Under the pieces are notes generated by a model that saw nothing but the letters and a program-made list of their open reading frames with translations, was not told the origin of the DNA and ran no database searches. Shown one piece after another: positions 11,046 through 22,489 of a stretch of DNA of 64,000 nucleotides (position 1 is its first letter; every line of letters begins with the position of its first letter). Source of the DNA: Antedon mediterranea (lineage: Eukaryota > Echinodermata > Crinoidea > Comatulida > Antedonidae). Both the position numbers and the translations under genes were made by a program. The stretch spans positions 5,957,001 through 6,021,000 of the forward strand of contig NC_092674.1 in NCBI RefSeq assembly GCF_964355755.1. Reading direction: 5' to 3'.

Positions 11046-11345
11046 CAAATAAACTTTATACTGACAGTTCCTTCTCAACGTTTGTATTAATTAATAATTA
11101 CCAAAAATATAAACGTCGTAGTGGTGTATCGTGACATGTACTTTAATATTTCAATCGATTATGACAGTGACAATTTTAACAAAGTATTAAATCGCAAATG
11201 TTTTAGGCCTACTGTATTTAGAGGTATATTATTTATAGGCCTATAAAACATGAACAAAATATTTCGTTACTCAGTGGATAAAGAATATATTTAAAAATTG
11301 TTCCTCTTTGTACCTATCCGCTTTCCCATCTCTCAACCCTAATGT
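11046..11345. repeat. 300-bp block duplicated at 12877-13180
   Basis: Runs from CTTTATACTGACAGTTCCTT to CTTTCCCATC. The same sequence with few changes lies at about 12877-13180, just after a terminal hairpin. The two copies mark the ends of a rearranged or nested element. Confidence 0.65.
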
Positions 11346-11349
11346 TACA

Positions 11350-11710
11350 TAGCGAGGAGGCTTCGCATTTTCCTATCTCCTCCTACGATAATTGTTTTTA
11401 ATAGCTGAAAACCGGTTGAACAGCTAGAGTACACCATCATAATGTTGAAGACAGGCCGATTTTCTTTAAAAAAATACTATTTTGATAGATTGCTAGAGTA
11501 CACCATCATAATGTTGAAGACAGGCCGATTTTCTTTAAAAAATACTATTTTGATAGATTTAATATACGATTATACAAATGTATTGATTTGCGATGAATGG
11601 AACATCCAGTAGTTTGGTTTAACACAAGTACTGTATGTAAATTTATGAGCCCTTGGTTTAACACATACGGTAGGTAAATATATGGGCCCTTTGAGAATAA
11701 ACTTGCAATA
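11350..11710. repeat. Partial third copy of the Helitron-like repeat
   Basis: Repeats the inner part of 10590-10890 starting at GGAGGCTTCGCATTTTCC. It contains an internal tandem duplication of about 70 bp: GCTAGAGTACACCATCATAA followed by the TTTTGATAGATT stretch occurs twice, around 11420-11490 and 11490-11560. Confidence 0.6.
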
Positions 11711-12600
11711 GGTTCGGAAAATGTTAAAAACCAATTTCTATTATTTGAATCGGTAAACAGTTTCCATTTATTATACATTGATAATGAAACATGAAATATT
11801 CCTATTTATGTCCCTCGAGGTTCATTACAATTTATATTTAGTAGTCCCACGGACTTCATCTTAGCCACTCCCCCGAGTGCTAAGGCCAAATTTATGATAC
11901 CCTACTTTCTATGTAGTTACAGTTAGTTCTTGACGATAATAATAATACAACGAATGTAGGTTACACCCTTCGGCCGCGAAAACGTTTCTGTACAAATATG
12001 ATACCGATTGGCTTTATTTCATTCAACAGCGACCATAATCTCGGCAATTACAGGATAGATAAACTATTTTATTATTGATGTGCTTATAAATTAAGACTCA
12101 TGTAAACAGCTTGATTACATCATTTTACAGACAAACGAAACTTTTTTAAACCTACTGTTTCAATAACTGAGTATAATACTGTATACGTTTTCATAAGTAA
12201 GTGCATATAGCCTACATTTTCGTGTTTTCATTGACGAGATTGTAATAGTAACTTCAGTAACTATTACAGTACTTATTTATTATACGACACAAGACAATTG
12301 TATCTGACAGGTACGTACATTATTCTAAAAAATAAGTCTAGATAGATCCCTTAGGCGTCATAAATCACAGGCCAACAAATCAGTACTCATGACAGAAATT
12401 CGACCCAGTTTGGTTCACACAAATGTTTACAGGAAGTTCAACACCACAACCGATGATTTGCCCTAAATATTTAGGTAGACTACAGTTTAATTTTTCACTG
12501 AATAGGAGCTTGAATTTCCGATTTCCATTTCGCAGAATGTCTAGGTCTATTTATTTAGTTTGGTTCTTATAATATATAAATACAATCAACTTTATTACTG
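11711..12600. other. Intergenic, no gene seen
   Basis: AT-rich sequence within the repeat-rich gap between the third and fourth intact otopetrins. No coding or RNA signal recognised. Confidence 0.4.
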
Positions 12601-12834
12601 CGGTTCCATCACCACCACCACGTGCTGCCGCCCAATTCCCGTACATACATTTCCATTTCTCCCTAATTTCTTTAATCCACATAAATTAATTGTCCTTTAT
12701 GGAATCCAGTATTGGTTTTGTTGTCTCTATTTCTGAATACCCCAATTAGGGGGACACTTCCGTTTTTGTTTAGTGTCCCAAAAAAGTCCCCGTCCGTGGA
12801 TTCTACTGTATTCGAGAACCATCTGTGAGCACCC

Positions 12835-12871
12835 CTAGATGGTACGCGAGCGAAGCGAGCGTGCCATCTAG
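12835..12871. mobile_element. Terminal hairpin with CTAG end (Helitron-like 3' end, copy A)
   Basis: An inverted repeat: CTAGATGGTACGC, a loop of GAGCGAAGCGA, then GCGTGCCATCTAG, with a single mismatch. It ends in CTAG followed by T, as expected for a CTRR end inserted between A and T. The preceding TATTCGAGAACCATCTGTG is shared with copy B at 13430-13466. In typical Helitrons the hairpin sits a few bases inside the end, whereas here it reaches the end, so the class is uncertain. Confidence 0.45.
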
Positions 12872-12876
12872 TTATA

Positions 12877-13180
12877 TACAAATAAACTTTATACTGACAG
12901 TTCCTTCTCAACGTTTGTATTAATTAATAATTACCAATAAAATAAACGTCGTAGTGGTGTACCGTGACATGTACTTTAATATTTCAATCGATTATGACAG
13001 TGACAGTTTTAACAAAGTATTAAATCGCAAATTTTTTACTGTATTTAGAGGTATATTATTTATAGGCCTATAAAACACGAAAAAAATATTTCGTTACTGA
13101 ATGGATAAAGAATATATTTAAAAATTGTTCCTCTTTGTACCTATCCGCTTTCCCATCCCTCAACCCTAATATAAAAAAAC
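12877..13180. repeat. Second copy of the block at 11046-11345
   Basis: Near-identical repeat of 11046-11345 beginning at CTTTATACTGACAGTTCCTT. It immediately follows the hairpin end at 12871. Confidence 0.65.
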
Positions 13181-13429
13181 CCATACAAAACACAAATTGG
13201 GTTTCTTTAAATGAGTCCAAATCAAAAATTTGGACTCATTTTGTGATAATTTTCTCCTTCGGAAGTAATTCCCAGAGTGGTAATTTTAGTTGACTACATA
13301 AATCATCGTGTCTATTTATTCGTTTCTGTAAACGACAATGTATTATAGTCCTGCGGTACGTACATTTGAAATCGCCAGTTTTGTGACGCTGAAATTACTG
13401 TGTATTCGAGAACCATCTGTGGGCACGAC

Positions 13430-13466
13430 CTAGATGGTACGCGAGCGAAGCGAGCGTACCATCTAG
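13430..13466. mobile_element. Terminal hairpin with CTAG end, copy B
   Basis: Perfect inverted repeat CTAGATGGTACGC / GCGTACCATCTAG around GAGCGAAGCGA, preceded by TATTCGAGAACCATCTGTG as in copy A and followed by T. Together the two copies define the right end of a repeat family. Confidence 0.5.
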
Positions 13467-13544
13467 TATATATAATTAATGCGATATTTGAAAAAATAAT
13501 AATAAAAGACGTTTACTTTAAATAGCAATAATGATCATAAATTT

Positions 13545-13916
13545 AGATCAAAGATCATTGATTGAATATATATTTATACTGGGTAACCTCTTCAGTCAAA
13601 GACTGGTCTCCCAGAGGGCCCAGTTGGTGATCAGTGGCTGTAATGTACTAATACACCGGGGTAACCCCCTACTCGTCTCGAAAGATGTACTAGGTTCTTT
13701 AAAGTGCACACGAGCTAGATGTGTACACTGGACCTACGGTTTATAGTCCTTATCCGAGAAGACTCGTTCTACCACCAGAACCATGGAGTGAGTAAGCCTC
13801 GAACCCCTGCCGATGTTATGGCTACGTGATTACGGTTCCACTGTCTTAACCGCTCGGCCACTCACTCCCTACTTACGGTTCCACTGTCTTAACCGCTCGG
13901 CCACTCACTCCCTACA
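13545..13916 (-). mobile_element. tRNA-derived SINE with duplicated head
   Basis: On the minus strand the element begins with a tRNA-like head (13785-13868). Acceptor halves GGAGTGA and TCACTCC pair, an A box reads TGGCCGAGCGGTTAAG and a B box reads GGTTCGAGGC, as in class II (Leu/Ser-type) tRNAs. The anticodon stem does not pair well, so this is not a working tRNA gene. The body GAAGAGGTTACCCAGTATAA and an ATTGA-rich tail follow. The 5' part of the head is duplicated in tandem (13829-13870 and 13874-13915). The same element occurs at 57053-57226. Confidence 0.7.
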
Positions 13917-14415
13917 TGAATTGGTATTTACAGAATATTTCTTGTAATTTCATGTTTAATTGTTTAGAACTATTAAACAAAAGTGACAAGTATATCTGCA
14001 TAACATTTGGAGGACTAATGTTTGTTCTCATTATTATAGCTTTACAGACTGGCTAAAAAAAACATAGAAGAATGATGTATGATTTCCACTGTGTTATTTA
14101 AAATTACAATGAGAATATTGATTTTAATTGAATTAAACTCAAACTTAAAATATTTAAACTAAATAAATCATGTATAATATCACCAAAATTACTAGTGAGC
14201 ATAATAACAATGTACTAACGATACAGGCAGTCTTAAAATTAAGCGATATGTTTCGATAATCTATTCTCATCATCAGAGCTATATAATCAAAAGCCTAAAG
14301 TATGTATATACCTTCTTAACAACTCTAAGTAAATGTAGCAATTTATAACATAATAAAGAAATAAGCAGGCAGACAACTAATTATTATTATTCAATAAGTC
14401 TTGCATGTATATTAG
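13917..14415. other. Intergenic, no gene seen
   Basis: AT-rich sequence downstream of the minus-strand otopetrin at 14416. No coding signal or repeat family recognised. Confidence 0.4.
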
Positions 14416-16383
14416 TCAATTCTTCAAACATTTACTGGCTTGGTAGAGCAAAACTACTGAAGTGAATAGATAATATGCAGTAAGAGGACGAAAAATTATA
14501 TTAACAATCACCATTGTGTCTCCGAACATAAAATAATATGTATCAAAAAAGCATGTTTTAGAGTCCGGAGAAACAACTATATTACTCAGCCAGATAGTGG
14601 CATTAGCTATCATTAAATACAAAAAACAACGATGAATGATAACTTTAGCGTCATTATCGACACTCTTAGTTCGTCGAATTTTCAAGATGAGAATTGTTTG
14701 CAGACTTGTTTGTACTATGTTTATAATTGTCAATACAATCAAAACAAGCTGTCTTGCTATGCTAAGATTCATTTGCGATTCATTGATTCCCGCCGTTTCT
14801 GTGAGATTCTTGATATCTGCTATCAATTTGCCAGTTGCAGAAACACCACCGCAGCAGCTCAACACATATACACCGATTAGGCAGAAGAGAAGAAGTGATT
14901 CGCCTCTGTTTAAGGACTTACACAATAATTGTTGTGGAGTTTTATTAAGGTAGTTTTTGGCAAATACGATAGCAATAATCATAGTAGATTTGTAAATTAA
15001 TAGAGTAAATATCTGTATGGTACCAAATATATCATATTGGATAAAGGTATACAATTCCGTCATACCTATAATAAAAACAGATGGTAGTAAAATAAATACT
15101 GCCAATGCTATCCATTGACAGCAGTTATAGTTAATCTTGCTTGCTGTGCGTTGGCTTATTCTGTCGTGTGGAATAGCGGTCATTATGCGTGTTCTGCAGC
15201 GCCTTCTAACCTGATCTCTGCTATTGTAATTGGTGGTTGTAGTTCCGTATGTACTTCCTACCATCCTTGTGCGTGTGGCTGTATTCCTGTCATTATTGGG
15301 ATGCATACTCATCCAATAGTGCAGCAGAATACTTACACACACAATATTATACTCTTTTGAAAATGGTTGAAGACTGCTAAAGAATGTACGTAGAGGAGTT
15401 TGAATTTGATCATAGCATATTACGATATTATCGTTCTTATTTGACATATTTGCTGGATCTAAATCAATAAGTGGCCAATCCAGTTCCTTATATTCCGGTG
15501 GTATTCCACTTACAGCAAGACTTTCTTTTCCGACACTATCCATCAAGCTGAGAATATTCGAAGACATCGTAAAGATGAATGCATATTGGAAAAAAGAGCA
15601 GTTTTTGAAGGAGGCCCCTTTAAAACATCTGAAGAACGTCATCTGGACTGATGTGAAAAACACTTGGAAAAACGTGTGCATTATAAACACACCCTGTCGA
15701 TAGGTATCTATATCTCTAGTTAGTAAAGGGACACACATTCCAGTAAGTACAATATGCGTCACTGATAGAATGATGTTCAGGGTACCAAAGACATAAACGC
15801 CAACAAGAGGCTCAGAGACGTTTTCGTACTTAATCTCCTCTGGTGGCGGAAAATCTTCTAAGAGGAGTGGTTGACGTTCATCACTAGTTAACGACTGTCT
15901 TTGAGAAAATCTAATAAAGTCAAGCTCTTGCCATGATCTCTTCTTTCGCAGAATGTACATCATCATTATCATGGAAATCGAATGGATAATGATAACAATC
16001 CAATGCAAAATGTCCCCATGAATACTATTGCGTCCGCTACTATAGTAAGCAAACAGCAAAGCAATGTAAAATGAAATTAAGCAGAAAAACACAAATATTG
16101 ACGACAAACGGCCATCATCAACGAAACTGCTTGTATCACATGTTGTTCTTTGATCTCCTGATTTCTCCGTTCTATCCTCAAACGAAGGTTCTTGATTTAT
16201 TTCTGAAATTTCCTCGTCAGGTGAACAAATATTAACTTCTAGCTGTTTTTGTACATACGGATCATTGTTGTATGTTGCTGTACTGTCCAAAGACCTATTA
16301 TATTGTAGCTTTTCTTCTACATCAGGCAGGTATTCACTTATGTTGCCATTTTCTGTTGCCTTTCCATTCCTAAACGAAGACAT
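14416..16383 (-). CDS. OTOP: Otopetrin-family proton channel, paralogue 4 (single exon)
   Basis: Intact frame. I start it at the ATG of MSSFRNGKATENGN (16381-16383), which aligns with the starts of paralogues 1-3, giving 655 residues. A further in-frame ATG 30 bp upstream would add ten residues not seen in the others. The acidic tail is about 90 residues and contains EKSGDQRTTCDTSSF. Helix 6 carries LQPFSKEYNIVCVSILLHYW, helix 10 IVQTSLQTILILKIRR, helix 11 CFLYLMIANATIWLS, and the end PLTAYYLFTSVVLLYQ (Leu where other copies have Arg in YYRF). All twelve hydrophobic segments are present. Proton conduction is inferred from the family, not shown. Confidence 0.88.
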   Translation of the reverse strand: MSSFRNGKATENGNISEYLPDVEEKLQYNRSLDSTATYNNDPYVQKQLEVNICSPDEEISEINQEPSFEDRTEKSGDQRTTCDTSSFVDDGRLSSIFVFFCLISFYIALLFAYYSSGRNSIHGDILHWIVIIIHSISMIMMMYILRKKRSWQELDFIRFSQRQSLTSDERQPLLLEDFPPPEEIKYENVSEPLVGVYVFGTLNIILSVTHIVLTGMCVPLLTRDIDTYRQGVFIMHTFFQVFFTSVQMTFFRCFKGASFKNCSFFQYAFIFTMSSNILSLMDSVGKESLAVSGIPPEYKELDWPLIDLDPANMSNKNDNIVICYDQIQTPLRTFFSSLQPFSKEYNIVCVSILLHYWMSMHPNNDRNTATRTRMVGSTYGTTTTNYNSRDQVRRRCRTRIMTAIPHDRISQRTASKINYNCCQWIALAVFILLPSVFIIGMTELYTFIQYDIFGTIQIFTLLIYKSTMIIAIVFAKNYLNKTPQQLLCKSLNRGESLLLFCLIGVYVLSCCGGVSATGKLIADIKNLTETAGINESQMNLSIARQLVLIVLTIINIVQTSLQTILILKIRRTKSVDNDAKVIIHRCFLYLMIANATIWLSNIVVSPDSKTCFFDTYYFMFGDTMVIVNIIFRPLTAYYLFTSVVLLYQASKCLKN

Positions 16384-16619
16384 TTTCCTAGATCGATAAA
16401 CTCCACCATCCAACGCTACCAGCTACAACTATATCCTGTCGTTGAAAACTTGTACAATTACATATAATAATCCGGCTGGCTATTATGCATTTTATTTAAA
16501 TGTCAGGTATACTAAGGCAGGTTATTTCCTTATTTATTTTTAGGTTTTTCATTGATTGAATGTTATGGTTGATTTCATCCATGATTACAATTAATGCTCT
16601 TTTGATAAGTTGTTTGGTT
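16384..16619. other. 5' flank of otopetrin 4
   Basis: AT-rich upstream region of the minus-strand gene ending at 16383. It resembles the 5' flanks of paralogues 1 and 2 in short patches (TGTCAGGTATACTAAG). No defined promoter element recognised. Confidence 0.3.
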
Positions 16620-17666
16620 GCTGTCGATTGTTTCTTATTCTGATCTTATAGATAAGAATAATAATTTCTAGTATTTCCTTAAGTTTAAAAGTTTTATAAA
16701 ATTACCATAGGTTACATTCCCAATGCAGCATATATTTTATTTCCTCGATCGTTACCTAGTAACCGCGTCATCTTATAATGTTCTAAATTAGGCTATGACG
16801 TAACCCATGATGTAACCTATACGCACTCTGATTGTATAATATCTAGTAGTGGGCTCAACTATCCTGAAATAGAAATCTGGCTAACCGTTCTGCCACTCAC
16901 TCGCTGACATCACCCTGATCACAGGGATCAAGGCAGGGGCTATCATGGGCTCCAATCCACTAAAATAAAAGATTCATCTATAATATAGTTCGATCGAATT
17001 AAATCAATTGGCCAGTACTGGAAACCTCTCATATTTGTGCAAAAATGTCACAAGGAGTATTTAAGGAATACATTAACAAAAAATAAGAGATCATTCATGA
17101 ATTTAGTGTCAAAGGTCATGAATAAATCATTCACCAATTATCCTTCTTTATAATATCATGTTTAACCGTCTGTAACTAAACAAAATTAACAAGTAAATAT
17201 TTGCATACACAATGTATTTATTTTTGTTTGTTTTAACGCATTTTCATGTTTTAATCAATTCTACAGCATTACAAGCTAGCTAAATACAATTCTCAAACAT
17301 AGAAGAAAGCTTCAATCTATTTAAACTCTAACAATTAAATGTTCAACTTGTTTTGATCACGCATTATGGTACCGAAACAAAAACATAGCAAACATTATAT
17401 TAAGGCTGAAATATCCGTCGAAGGTATTGTTCAAACTATGTCAGCCAATTCTAACACGGTCATTTATATTATATATAGAGAAAAAGAAGACAAACAAACA
17501 AACTGAAGATTTCCGAGGTTTATGTCTCTAGACATAGTAACGTATGAGTATCGGGTGACTGATGTCCAAACTCATGCATACAGGTAGCCTATGCGGCTCG
17601 TGTGAGAAGTTTTACTGTGATGGGAATATAAAAATACACCCTGGAAACAAAAGATCTAGTCAGTAA
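16620..17666. repeat. Second copy of the duplicated intergenic block 6330-7384
   Basis: Nearly base-for-base copy of 6330-7384, lying 3' of the gene at 17667 just as the first copy lies 3' of the gene at 7385. This shows that gene plus downstream DNA moved as a unit of about 3 kb. Confidence 0.8.
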
Positions 17667-19472
17667 TTAAGTCAGTGTAGGATTCAATTCTTTACTGGCT
17701 TGGTTGATCAATTCTACTGAAGAGAATCGATAATAAGCAGCAAATGGACGAAAAATGATGATAATAATTACCATTGTGTTTCCGAACATAAAATCAAGCG
17801 CATCCGAATAGCATGTTTTAGAGTCCGGATTCACAACTATTTCACTCAGCCAGATAGTGGCATTGGTTATCATTAAATAATTCAAACAACGTCGAATGAC
17901 AACTTTAGCGTCATTATCGATACTCGTAATTCGTCGAATTTTTAGGACGAGCATTGTTTGCAGACTTGTTTGTACTAAGCTAATAACTGCCAGTAAAATT
18001 AGACCGAACTGTCTCGCTATGTTCAGATTAATATCATATTTGTTGATTTTCACCGTTTCTGTGAGATTCTGGAAATCTGCTATCAATTTGCCAGTTGCAG
18101 AAACACCGTCACAGCAGTTCAACACAAATACACCGATTAGGCAGAACAGAAGAAGTGATTCGCTTCTGTTTAGAGACTTTATTAATAATTGTCGATTGTT
18201 AAGGTATCTTTTGCAAAGTATTGTAGCAATGATCATTGAAGATGAGTAAACCGATAGAGTAAATATCAGTATGGAACTAAATATATCATATTGAATAAGT
18301 GTATAAAATTCTGTCATACCTATAATAAAAACAGATGGTAGTAAGATAAATACTGTCAATGCTATCCATTGACAGCAGTTATAGTTAATCTTGTTTGTTG
18401 TGCGATCTTCTGACATACCGGTGCTCGTGCGAACTGTTCTGCAGCGCCTTCTAACGTGATCTCTGTTGCCGTAATTGGTGGTTGTAGTTCCGTATGCACT
18501 TCCTACCATTCTTGTGCGTGTGGCTGTATTTCTGTCTTTGGGATGCAAACTCATCCAATAGTGCAGCAGAATGCTCGCACCCACAATATTATACTCTTTC
18601 GAAAATGGTTGAAGACTGCTCAAGAATGTACGTAGAGGAGTTTTAATTTGATCGTAGCACAGTAAGACCTTATCATTTTTAGACACATTTACTGGATGCA
18701 AGTCAATCTGTGGCCAATCCAGTTCCTGATATTCATCTGGTATTCCACTTACAGCGAGACTTTCCTTCCCAACACTATCCATCCAGCTGAGAATATTCGA
18801 AGACATCGTAAAGATAAATGCATATTGGAGAAAAGTACAGTTTTTGAAGGAAGCGCCTTTGAAACCTCTGAAGAACGCCATTTGAACGCAAGTGAAAAAT
18901 ACTTGGAAAAAGTTGTGCACTACATACACACTCTGTCGATATTTATCTATACCTCTATATAGTAAAGGGACACATATTCCAATAAGTACAATGTACGTTA
19001 CTGATAGAATGATGTTCAAGGTACCAAAGACATAAACGCCGACTATAGGTTCAGAAACATTTTGTGATTTTATCTCTTCCTCTTCTTCTAAAAGTGATTG
19101 ACGTTCATCACTAGGTAGCAACTGTCTCTGAGGATATCTAATAAAGTCAAGCTCTTGCCATGATCTTCTCTTTCGCAGAATGTACATCATTATTATCATG
19201 GAAATCGAATGGATAATGATGACAACCCAATCCAAAATGTCCCCATGAACAATATAGCGTTCATTACTATAGTAAGCAAACAACAAACCAATGTGAAATG
19301 AAATTAAGCAGAACAACACAATCATTGACGATAAACGGCCATCCTGAATAAAACTGCTTGTACCATTAGGAATATTTTGATCGTCCGACTTTCCATCCAC
19401 ACACGAAGAGCTTTTTTGAGGTTCTAATTTTATTTCTGCATTTGATGTCATTGCATTGTAAGAACAAGACAT
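17667..19472 (-). CDS. OTOP: Otopetrin-family proton channel, paralogue 5 (short N-terminus)
   Basis: Intact 601-residue frame. It starts at MSCSYNAMTSNAEIKLE, equivalent to an internal Met in the long-tailed paralogues, so the cytosolic tail is only about 45 residues before FIQDGRLSS and helix 1 (about 47-70). The linker after helix 2 carries a run of five Glu. Helix 6 motif LQPFSKEYNIVGASILLHYW, helix 10 LVQTSLQTMLVLKIRR and helix 11 YLMITNATIWLS are present. The extreme C-terminus is abnormal: an 8-bp deletion relative to the gene at 7385 replaces the usual SKSLKN end with SKELNPTLT and moves the stop. The rest of the channel is complete, so it is probably functional. Confidence 0.85.
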   Translation of the reverse strand: MSCSYNAMTSNAEIKLEPQKSSSCVDGKSDDQNIPNGTSSFIQDGRLSSMIVLFCLISFHIGLLFAYYSNERYIVHGDILDWVVIIIHSISMIIMMYILRKRRSWQELDFIRYPQRQLLPSDERQSLLEEEEEIKSQNVSEPIVGVYVFGTLNIILSVTYIVLIGICVPLLYRGIDKYRQSVYVVHNFFQVFFTCVQMAFFRGFKGASFKNCTFLQYAFIFTMSSNILSWMDSVGKESLAVSGIPDEYQELDWPQIDLHPVNVSKNDKVLLCYDQIKTPLRTFLSSLQPFSKEYNIVGASILLHYWMSLHPKDRNTATRTRMVGSAYGTTTTNYGNRDHVRRRCRTVRTSTGMSEDRTTNKINYNCCQWIALTVFILLPSVFIIGMTEFYTLIQYDIFSSILIFTLSVYSSSMIIATILCKRYLNNRQLLIKSLNRSESLLLFCLIGVFVLNCCDGVSATGKLIADFQNLTETVKINKYDINLNIARQFGLILLAVISLVQTSLQTMLVLKIRRITSIDNDAKVVIRRCLNYLMITNATIWLSEIVVNPDSKTCYSDALDFMFGNTMVIIIIIFRPFAAYYRFSSVELINQASKELNPTLT

Positions 19473-20572
19473 AGTTTTCCAATCCTACAATAGTCGATTA
19501 CTATCCTTTAATGTGATCCTTGCACAGCCGAATCAACTGAACTGAACTAATTCCGTAAAAAGTGAAAATTTGTTTCTTATTCTGATCTTATAGATAAGAA
19601 TAATAATTGTGATTATATCGTAAAATATTATTAACTTTCGGTCGTATTGCATCTATTAGGTAAACTTGGCAAAGATTCTGATTTCTATGCGACATCTCAG
19701 AACGCTACTTTCGTGTGAAGAATGTTTGATGGATTACACTCACGCTTGGTCAATAGAACCGGTGGTAACGCTCATGTCCGAGTATAAACCTCCTTCGTAG
19801 ACATATGGTGTTCATCGATTTCGGCCAAACGTAACATGGTTGGTGAAACGACAGAAAATGTTATTGGTATCTGTACAAATATACTTTTAATATAATTCTC
19901 TATCTCTGGTCGTCTCTTCGAGTTCAAAAGTATTTGTTGATTGTGAAACGTATCTCAATTGACTAGTTGCAGGCCTAACTCATTATTGAATTAGCGCCAT
20001 TTTGTTTAACTTCCTTAAAAAACAAAACAAAGCGAATCTATTTCAAATTCAAGAATCGTAACATTTATTTAATCAAAAACTACTGTACTTTAACAATTTA
20101 TGGAAAGAGAATTTTCTGTTTTACGAAAACAGTTTAATTGTTTTTAAAATGTAAAAACTACTTTATCACAAAACTAAAAATATTAACAGGCTTTCTGTTT
20201 GTTTAAAAATGTTCTGTCTAGATAGAGAGATAAGAGTTAATTAACAAAATTGTGAAAGTATGGAACGCTATAGATTGGTCAAATTGAAGCAAATTTGCAA
20301 GCGAAAGCAAAAAATATATAATATACAATTACAATTCGTATCATTTCAGAAACACTATTTATACAATATATTTAAACATAAATCAGTTTTGATTGACAAA
20401 GGTCAACGTTCTCTTATTTTCTTTCAAGTTCTTGCAGGAATTCGTAATCAAAATTTTTTTCAAAAAATTACAATCAAAATTAAAAGCAATAATTAATTAA
20501 GTCCTCTGGATTGTTTAGAACAGCAGAGTTTATACTTAATGGATTATTCAATGAGTATTACCTGTAGGTTAG
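19473..20572. repeat. Intergenic block duplicated at 23490-24562
   Basis: From the 5' flank of paralogue 5 (CAATAGTCGATTACTATCCT) to the stop of the pseudogene at 20573, the sequence matches 23490-24562 with small indels. Both copies contain ACTCACGCTTGGTCAATAGA and GTGAAACGACAGAAAATGTT-like stretches. The small open frame at 20260-20496 has no intact counterpart in the other copy and is not supported as a gene. Confidence 0.75.
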
Positions 20573-22489
20573 TCAATTCTTCAAAGATTGACTAGCTTGG
20601 TTGATCAATTCTACTGAAGAGAATCGATAATATGCAGTAAGTGGACGGAAAATGATGATAATAATTACCATTGTGTTTCCGAACAAACTCATACGTATCC
20701 GAATAGCATGTGTTGGAGTCCGGATTCACAACTATATCACTCAGCCAGATAGTGCCATTGGTTATCATTAAATAATTCAAACAACGACGAATGATAACTT
20801 TAGCGTCATTATCGATACTCGTAATTCGTCGAATGTTTATGATGAGCATAGTTTGCAGACTTGTTTGTACTAAGCTTACAACTGCTAATAAAGTGAGACC
20901 GACTTGTCTGGCTATGCTATGATTATTATCCTTTTTGTTGATTCCCGCCGTTTCTGTGAGATTCTGGAAATCTGTTATCAATTTGCCAGTTGCAGAAACA
21001 GCGTCGCAGCAGATCAACACAAATAAACCGATGAGGCAGAACAGAAGAAGTCATTCACTTCTGTTCAAAGATTTACACAATCGTTGTTGAGTTTGATTAA
21101 AGTACTTATTGGCAAAACTACAGCAATAATCATGGTAGATTTGTAAATCAACAGCGCAAATACTTGTATGGTACCAAATATATCATATTGGATAAAGGTA
21201 TACAATTCTGTCATACCTATAATAAAAACAGATGGTAGTAAAATAAATACTGCCAATGCTATCCATTGACAGCAGTTATAGTTAGTATTGTTTGTTGTGC
21301 GTTCGTTTACTCTATAATCTGGAATAGTAGTACGTGTTCTGCACCGCCTTCTAACGCTGTTGTCATTGTAATTGGTGGTTGTAGTTCCGTCCATCCTTGT
21401 GCGTGTGGCTGTATTTCTGTCTTCGGGATGCAAACTCAACCAATAGTTCAGCAGAATACTTACACCCACAATATTATACTCTTTCGGAAATGGTTGAAGA
21501 CTGCTCAAGAATGTACGTAAAGGAGTTTGAATTTGGTCGTCGCACCATATGTTATTTGACATATTCACTGGCAGCCAGTCTATTTCTTGGTACTTAGCTG
21601 GCATACCGCTTACAGCAAGACTTTCCTTTCCAATACTATCCATCAAGCTGAGAATATTCGAAGACATCGTAAAGAGGAATGCATATTGGAAAACAGAGCA
21701 GTTTTTAAAGGAGGCCCCTTTAAAACATCTGAAGAAAGCCATCTGAATACAAGTGAAAGACACTTGTAAGTAATTGTATATAATATATACACTCTTTTGA
21801 TATTTTTCTTTATCAATAGTTAATAAAGAAACACACATTCCAATAAGTACAATATACGTAATCGATAGAACAATATTTAACGCACCAAAGACGTAAACGC
21901 CGACAAGAGGTTCGTGGACGTTTTCGGACTTCCTTTGACAATCTTCTAAAAGGAGTAGTTGACGTTCATCACTTGCTAACGACTTTCTTTGAGGATATCT
22001 AATCCAGTCAATTTCTTGCCATGATTTCTTCTTTCGCAGAATGTATATCATCATCATCATAGAAATTGAGTGAATAATGATAACAATCCAATTTAAAATG
22101 TCACCATGGAGAATATAGCGTCCGCTACTGTAGAAAGCAAACATAAAAGCAGTGTAAAATGAAATTAAGCAGACAAACACAATCATTGACGATAAACGGC
22201 CATCCTGGGCGAAACTGCTTGTATCAGTAGAATTGCTTTGATCACCCAATTGTTCACTTTCATCCCCACACAAATTTTGAGGTTCTTCATCTATTTCCGC
22301 AATTGTTATCATTTCCTCTTCAGACGAAGAATTTATATTATCTTTTTCTAGCTGTCTTTCCACACAAGACCCGTCAATATCTATTGAGTGTCCATCCTCA
22401 AAAGACATGTTAGATTGCTGCTTCTTTTCCACAACAGACAAGTGTTCACTTCCATTTTCTGTTGCCTTTCCATTTCCAAGTGAAGACAT
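20573..22489 (-). pseudogene. Otopetrin paralogue with several disabling lesions
   Basis: Starts normally at MSSLGNGKATENGSEHLS (ATG 22487-22489) with a long tail, FAQDGRLSS, and helices 1-8 including LQPFPKEYNIVGVSILLNYW. Near 21110 a 1-bp deletion relative to the gene at 24563 shifts the frame, ending it at 21065. Further on, the Ser in LNRSES is a TGA stop (near 21054). A 2-bp deletion around 20690 wrecks the last helix and the usual AYYRFSSVEL end, although that text is still readable in another frame. Three independent lesions argue for a pseudogene rather than a sequencing slip. The N-terminal ~470 residues could still be translated. Confidence 0.82.

Noticed and set aside
12672-12911. 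79-residue minus-strand frame
   Set aside because: It spans the terminal hairpin and a repeat boundary and has no recognisable product.
13785-13868. Possible tRNA-Leu or tRNA-Ser gene on the minus strand
   Set aside because: The acceptor stem and both boxes look right, but the anticodon stem does not pair and the same head is fused to a shared SINE body at 57053-57226.
8408-18962. Conserved 88-residue plus-strand frames at 8408-8674 and 18696-18962
   Set aside because: They lie antisense to paralogous otopetrin genes and match each other only because the genes were duplicated.
20260-20496. 78-residue basic frame
   Set aside because: The duplicated copy at 24250-24490 has indels that break it, so it is not conserved. 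It has no recognisable motif.
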